Assembly: GCA_015063685.1 (NCBI GenBank)
Contig: SVTR01000030.1
Span: 1-44,689, forward strand
DNA: 44,689 nucleotides
Reading direction: 5' to 3'
From: Oscillospiraceae bacterium
GTDB lineage: Bacteria; Bacillota; Clostridia; Oscillospirales; CAG-272
Shown in pieces: positions 42,701 through 44,689 of the stretch. The notes under the pieces are model-generated. The model worked only from the letters and a program-made list of their open reading frames with translations, was not told where the DNA came from and did not search any database. Position 1 is the stretch's first letter; every line of letters starts with the position of its first letter. The position numbers and the translations under genes are program-made.

Positions 42701-44689
42701 GAAGAGGCTAAGAAGTATACCTCCGAGGTAACGCCCTCCGAAAACGGTACCGCGACTGTTTATCCCGAAAATGCACCTGCCGGCGAGACTGTGACCGTTG
42801 TCGTCACTCCCGACGAGGGCTTTGAGGTGGATAAGATCATCGTAACCGACAAGGACGGCAACGAGATCGAGGTTACCCCCGATCCCGACGACGAGAATAA
42901 GTTCACCTACGAGCAGCCCTCCGGCGGCGCGACCGTTGAGATCATCTACAAGGTGGCTGAATATGAGGTTACCTTCAAAGATAGTCTGAGCAACGAGATC
43001 ATCGCGGTAGTCACTGTCAAGCACGGCGAGGATGCTACACCTCCCGCCGATCCTTCTCGTGATCCCGATGCCCAGTATACCTACACCTTCGCAGGCTGGG
43101 ACGGCGACTATGAGAACGTTGTCAGCGACGTCACCATCTATGCGCTCTACAATACTGAGCTCAACAAATATACCATCACCTTCCAAAACTGGGATGGTAC
43201 GGAGATCAGCAGCACTGTTTACTACTATGGTCAGACAGTCGTAGAGCCTGCAGATCCCACTCGTAAGGCTGATGCCATCTATTCCTACACCTTCAGCGGA
43301 TGGAGCCCCAATGTAGTGACGATCGTTGCAGGAAACGCAACCTACACCGCAACCTACACCGAGGAATCCCGTTACACCGGTAACGAAAACATTGAAGTTA
43401 CCCCCGATCCTGACGATAAGGATCAGGTAGATATCAATGGCGATGCTACCGAGGGAGGCGATGGCAAGACCGAAATCGAGATCCCCATGGGTCCCATCCT
43501 GGAGGAATCCGAGGAGAACGAGGATCTGAACCTGGATATCACCGTAGACTTCGGCAACGGTGACTACGTAGACGTGGATATTTCCGCCGACGAGCTGCAG
43601 AACATCAAGGATCAGCTGGATAAGATCCTGGAGGAGACCGGCAAGACCTACGAGGACGTAGACTTCGTGGTGACCCGCAAGGAAGACACCGAGGACGGCA
43701 ACGACACCTACACCTACGACATCACCTTCCGCGTGGACGGTGAGGACGTGGATATCGAGAGCCTGGGTACCGAGGACGCCAACAAGATCACGGTGACCGT
43801 ACCCGAGCTTGATCCCGGCCATGAGTATGTTGTTGAGGTCTACAACCCCGAGACCGGCAAGTTCGAGGAGCTTGACGAGGATCAGTACACCTACACCACC
43901 GACGAGAACGGCAACCCCGTGATCGAGGTAAATACCCCCTGGTACACCGAGATCAAGGTTACCGAGAAGATTTTGACCTTCACGGTCATCTTCAAGTACC
44001 ACGACCTGAACGGCAATCCCGTTACCAGCGAGACCGTCTATGAGTACAATGCGACTCTGACCCGTCCCGCGTATGCAGAAAACTTCAAGACCGCATCCCA
44101 CACCTACAAGTTCGAGTACTGGATGGATGAAAACGGCCTTGAGATCGAGATTGTAGATACCGTCACCGCAGACGCCTACTATGAGGCATACTACACCGAC
44201 GCGCCTATCTACGAGCCTGATCCCGACGATCCCGACGATCCCACCGATGATCCCGACGATATCGTTGTGAATCAGAATCCCGGTAGCAACGACGTGACCG
44301 TGGACGTTACCGATAAGAACGACGACGACAAGGTCGAGATCCCCATGGGTCCCATCCTGGAGGAATCCGAGGAGAACGAGGATCTGAACCTGGATATTAC
44401 TGTAGACTTCGGCAACGGTGACTACGTAGACGTAGACATTTCTGCCGACGAGCTGCAGAACATCAAGGATCAGCTGGATAAGATCCTGGAGGAGACCGGC
44501 AAGACCTACGAGGACGTAGACTTTGTGGTGACCCGCAAGGAAGACACCGAGGACGGCAACGACACCTACACCTACGACATCACCTTCCGCGTGGACGGTG
44601 AGGACGTGGATATCGAGAGCCTGGGTACCGAGGACGCCAACAAGATCACGGTGACCGTACCCGAGCTTGATCCCGGCCATGAGTATGTT
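39734..44689 (+). CDS. Giant secreted repeat protein with InlB-B-like repeats and a novel repeat domain (3' end outside window)
   Basis: The reading frame runs 1652 codons to the window edge without a stop. AGGAGGT fixes the ATG. Residues 1-35 form a signal peptide with a basic start and one hydrophobic segment. Residues about 36-720 are unlike any domain I recognise. InlB-B/Listeria-Bacteroides-type repeats with F-x-x-W followed by Y-x-A-x-[YF] occur near residues 732-810, 1078-1140, 1145-1215 and 1415-1485; a divergent InlB-type module (TPDEGFEVDKI) is near 1000-1075. Between them a domain beginning EIPMGPILE or EVPMGPILE occurs three times (835, 1249, 1535). Acidic Asp/Pro linkers join modules. 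It is probably a wall or surface adhesin; the anchor, if any, is beyond the window. The long opposite-strand frame here is a codon-bias shadow. Confidence 0.85.
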   Translation, partial: MSRKGNGRRKFMPMMLSVILLALVMIGAIVPTGAFEMTADMLRDMQGYFENTEGSLELNRDTLVDFTRNYLEAKAEDDPVNFPEDKMAELNALLENDEGVVDYAILIGLMQGEDDAATVNVALDMLQKVASADELIAFVETQEGYLKGDAETLYQVAWQIDGVTVATDTYRHMDAFNYPTKTALGLVSGEFVRWDCGAFFNAPDGDKVTYISGTVSNLAQELVDVSDGVTDANKVFHAAIDESKKQVVLALDVNAGNYMDVLESLMSGEHNAELKAELKALAYDVAAAGINAGVNVLSVNGHKILTVDSYELVDLVALLDEVATGNVDGLVSIPGIEDFIRNEDYHMARFTNMTEISVGGETYKSFGDYEFKLETEGLTSDTWTVSLCFHGDTSDIEQAALWLEEAVTVTDITGGKNIRVDLTNEKMQLILGQAYTSSATPDTIKNMLSRFETPEGDYFYVIDASMTVGQLKDLVRYGDYDDHLGDLVDGNVSLNQKQLFRKLLDILMDTIPAEWDDDTLAGLYDDNGLFAFDGERDKQWFEDLFQSAFGGFSFNVAGREVVLSEVIGHVFDRLTVVDVKLELDILAYDYYLYYVNNGSSTECVFMRSDMDPSVLFDNIEVREGYDVVFFAGDQEITLTPAYDLTSDTALTYEYRAREHQLTVDVVKTDPVTGDSATESKTLTVTYGKVLDKAYLEAVMADMGLSLDGYTVVLPGVVTMPDSDLTLTVECERIYFTVQWLIDGVLYDETLVAWGEIPSIAAPEKAADINYTYEFVSWDRELTPIYSDTSYEAIFDPSSRYNETVDENVDIGKDKENNDIVIDVVGPEGEGVGEIEVPMGPILEDLDKDPTQGLNYSHNFGDGYEMSVELSATELQHIISQLDQILEEKGKTYDDVTLRTSREVTTVEGKPAVKYEIIFAVAGEDVVITGNGGNTIRVNVDALTDPEAEYKVYVKNAEGKLIEIPFTVVDDNGKTIIEFTTPVYGEIYVVEEAKKYTSEVTPSENGTATVYPENAPAGETVTVVVTPDEGFEVDKIIVTDKDGNEIEVTPDPDDENKFTYEQPSGGATVEIIYKVAEYEVTFKDSLSNEIIAVVTVKHGEDATPPADPSRDPDAQYTYTFAGWDGDYENVVSDVTIYALYNTELNKYTITFQNWDGTEISSTVYYYGQTVVEPADPTRKADAIYSYTFSGWSPNVVTIVAGNATYTATYTEESRYTGNENIEVTPDPDDKDQVDINGDATEGGDGKTEIEIPMGPILEESEENEDLNLDITVDFGNGDYVDVDISADELQNIKDQLDKILEETGKTYEDVDFVVTRKEDTEDGNDTYTYDITFRVDGEDVDIESLGTEDANKITVTVPELDPGHEYVVEVYNPETGKFEELDEDQYTYTTDENGNPVIEVNTPWYTEIKVTEKILTFTVIFKYHDLNGNPVTSETVYEYNATLTRPAYAENFKTASHTYKFEYWMDENGLEIEIVDTVTADAYYEAYYTDAPIYEPDPDDPDDPTDDPDDIVVNQNPGSNDVTVDVTDKNDDDKVEIPMGPILEESEENEDLNLDITVDFGNGDYVDVDISADELQNIKDQLDKILEETGKTYEDVDFVVTRKEDTEDGNDTYTYDITFRVDGEDVDIESLGTEDANKITVTVPELDPGHEYV
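43476..43831 (+). repeat. Near-identical 356-bp direct repeat, unit A (unit B at 44334-44689)
   Basis: This segment is repeated 858 bp (286 codons) downstream at 44334-44689, where it is cut by the window end. The units differ at about six positions; all six that I see are synonymous third-position changes, so the two 118-residue protein segments are identical. A third, divergent copy begins at 42236. Confidence 0.88.
44334..44689 (+). repeat. Near-identical 356-bp direct repeat, unit B (continues past the window)
   Basis: This is the partner of 43476-43831 in the same frame and orientation. Similarity begins at the TCGAG before the EIPMGPILE codons and is still unbroken at the last base, so the true repeat is longer. 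Such blocks can recombine and change protein length. Confidence 0.88.

Noticed and set aside
40727..44680. 1317-codon minus-strand frame opposite the giant surface protein
   Set aside because: The plus strand has a signal peptide, a strong ribosome site, a promoter and recognised modules. The minus frame is a mirror of Asp/Glu/Thr-rich codons and only looks repetitive because the plus strand is.

Overview
The window reads as chromosomal DNA of a Gram-positive, endospore-forming member of the Clostridia, probably an uncultured gut Oscillospirales-type bacterium. The evidence is a moderately GC-rich genome with strong AGGAGG ribosome sites and textbook sigma-A promoters, an RNase J, an AbrB-type regulator, a SipL-like SPOCS/LysM spore protein behind a sigma-E-like promoter, a Dlt-type operon, and many lipoproteins and wall proteins with Thr/Glu/Pro linkers. 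There are no rRNA, tRNA, CRISPR or transposase genes.

Layout. 1-307: palindromic and tandem repeats and a terminator. 308-5221 (minus): phosphohexomutase, a RimJ/RimL-type acetyltransferase, and an alpha-L-rhamnosidase whose stop overlaps the acetyltransferase start. 5265-5384: back-to-back promoters. 5428-9701 (plus): a DUF4838 protein and a DinG/XPD-type helicase fused to a PD-(D/E)XK nuclease. 9768-15613: two AT-richer BspA-like leucine-rich-repeat lipoproteins. 15864-17138: an aspartate-type aminotransferase. 17202-23780: an operon of transglutaminase-like lipoprotein, dltA, dltC, dltB (MBOAT), a DltD-like SGNH protein and a small lipoprotein, closed by a strong terminator. 23797-25097: a sugar-phosphate-isomerase-like TIM barrel and a small membrane protein. 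25166-26995 (minus): a Na/Pi cotransporter with a PhoU-like tail. 27299-30811: a 1170-residue surface glycerophosphodiesterase. 30882-38850 (minus): SipL-like protein, zinc-ribbon protein, PrsA/SurA-like membrane protein, RNase J with a very long structured leader, and a small membrane protein. 39135-39380: AbrB-like regulator. 39734 to the end: the first 1652 codons of a giant repeat-built surface protein that continues beyond the window.

How it fits together. Most of the window concerns the cell envelope. The Dlt-like operon should activate an amino acid, load it on a carrier protein and pass it through an MBOAT channel to an outside SGNH protein that acylates a wall polymer. The nearby glycerophosphodiesterase could act on glycerophosphate polymers or phospholipid head groups. 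The leucine-rich-repeat lipoproteins and the giant InlB-like protein look like adhesins.

Most unusual points: (1) a 155-161 bp miniature inverted-repeat element present twice, inside the dlt operon and in the RNase J leader, in the same orientation relative to the host transcript and with conserved internal hairpins; (2) a divergent Dlt system in which the DltA specificity region, the DltC phosphopantetheine motif and the SGNH nucleophile (Ser to Cys) differ from the textbook enzymes, with an F-I-Y-x-x-F tail on the MBOAT; (3) a structured RNA of about 216 nt behind a perfect minus-strand promoter upstream of RNase J; (4) a Gly-Cys-Gly plus membrane-helix plus basic-tail C-terminus that may be a sorting signal; (5) an apparently undescribed repeat domain in the giant protein, two copies of which differ only by synonymous changes.
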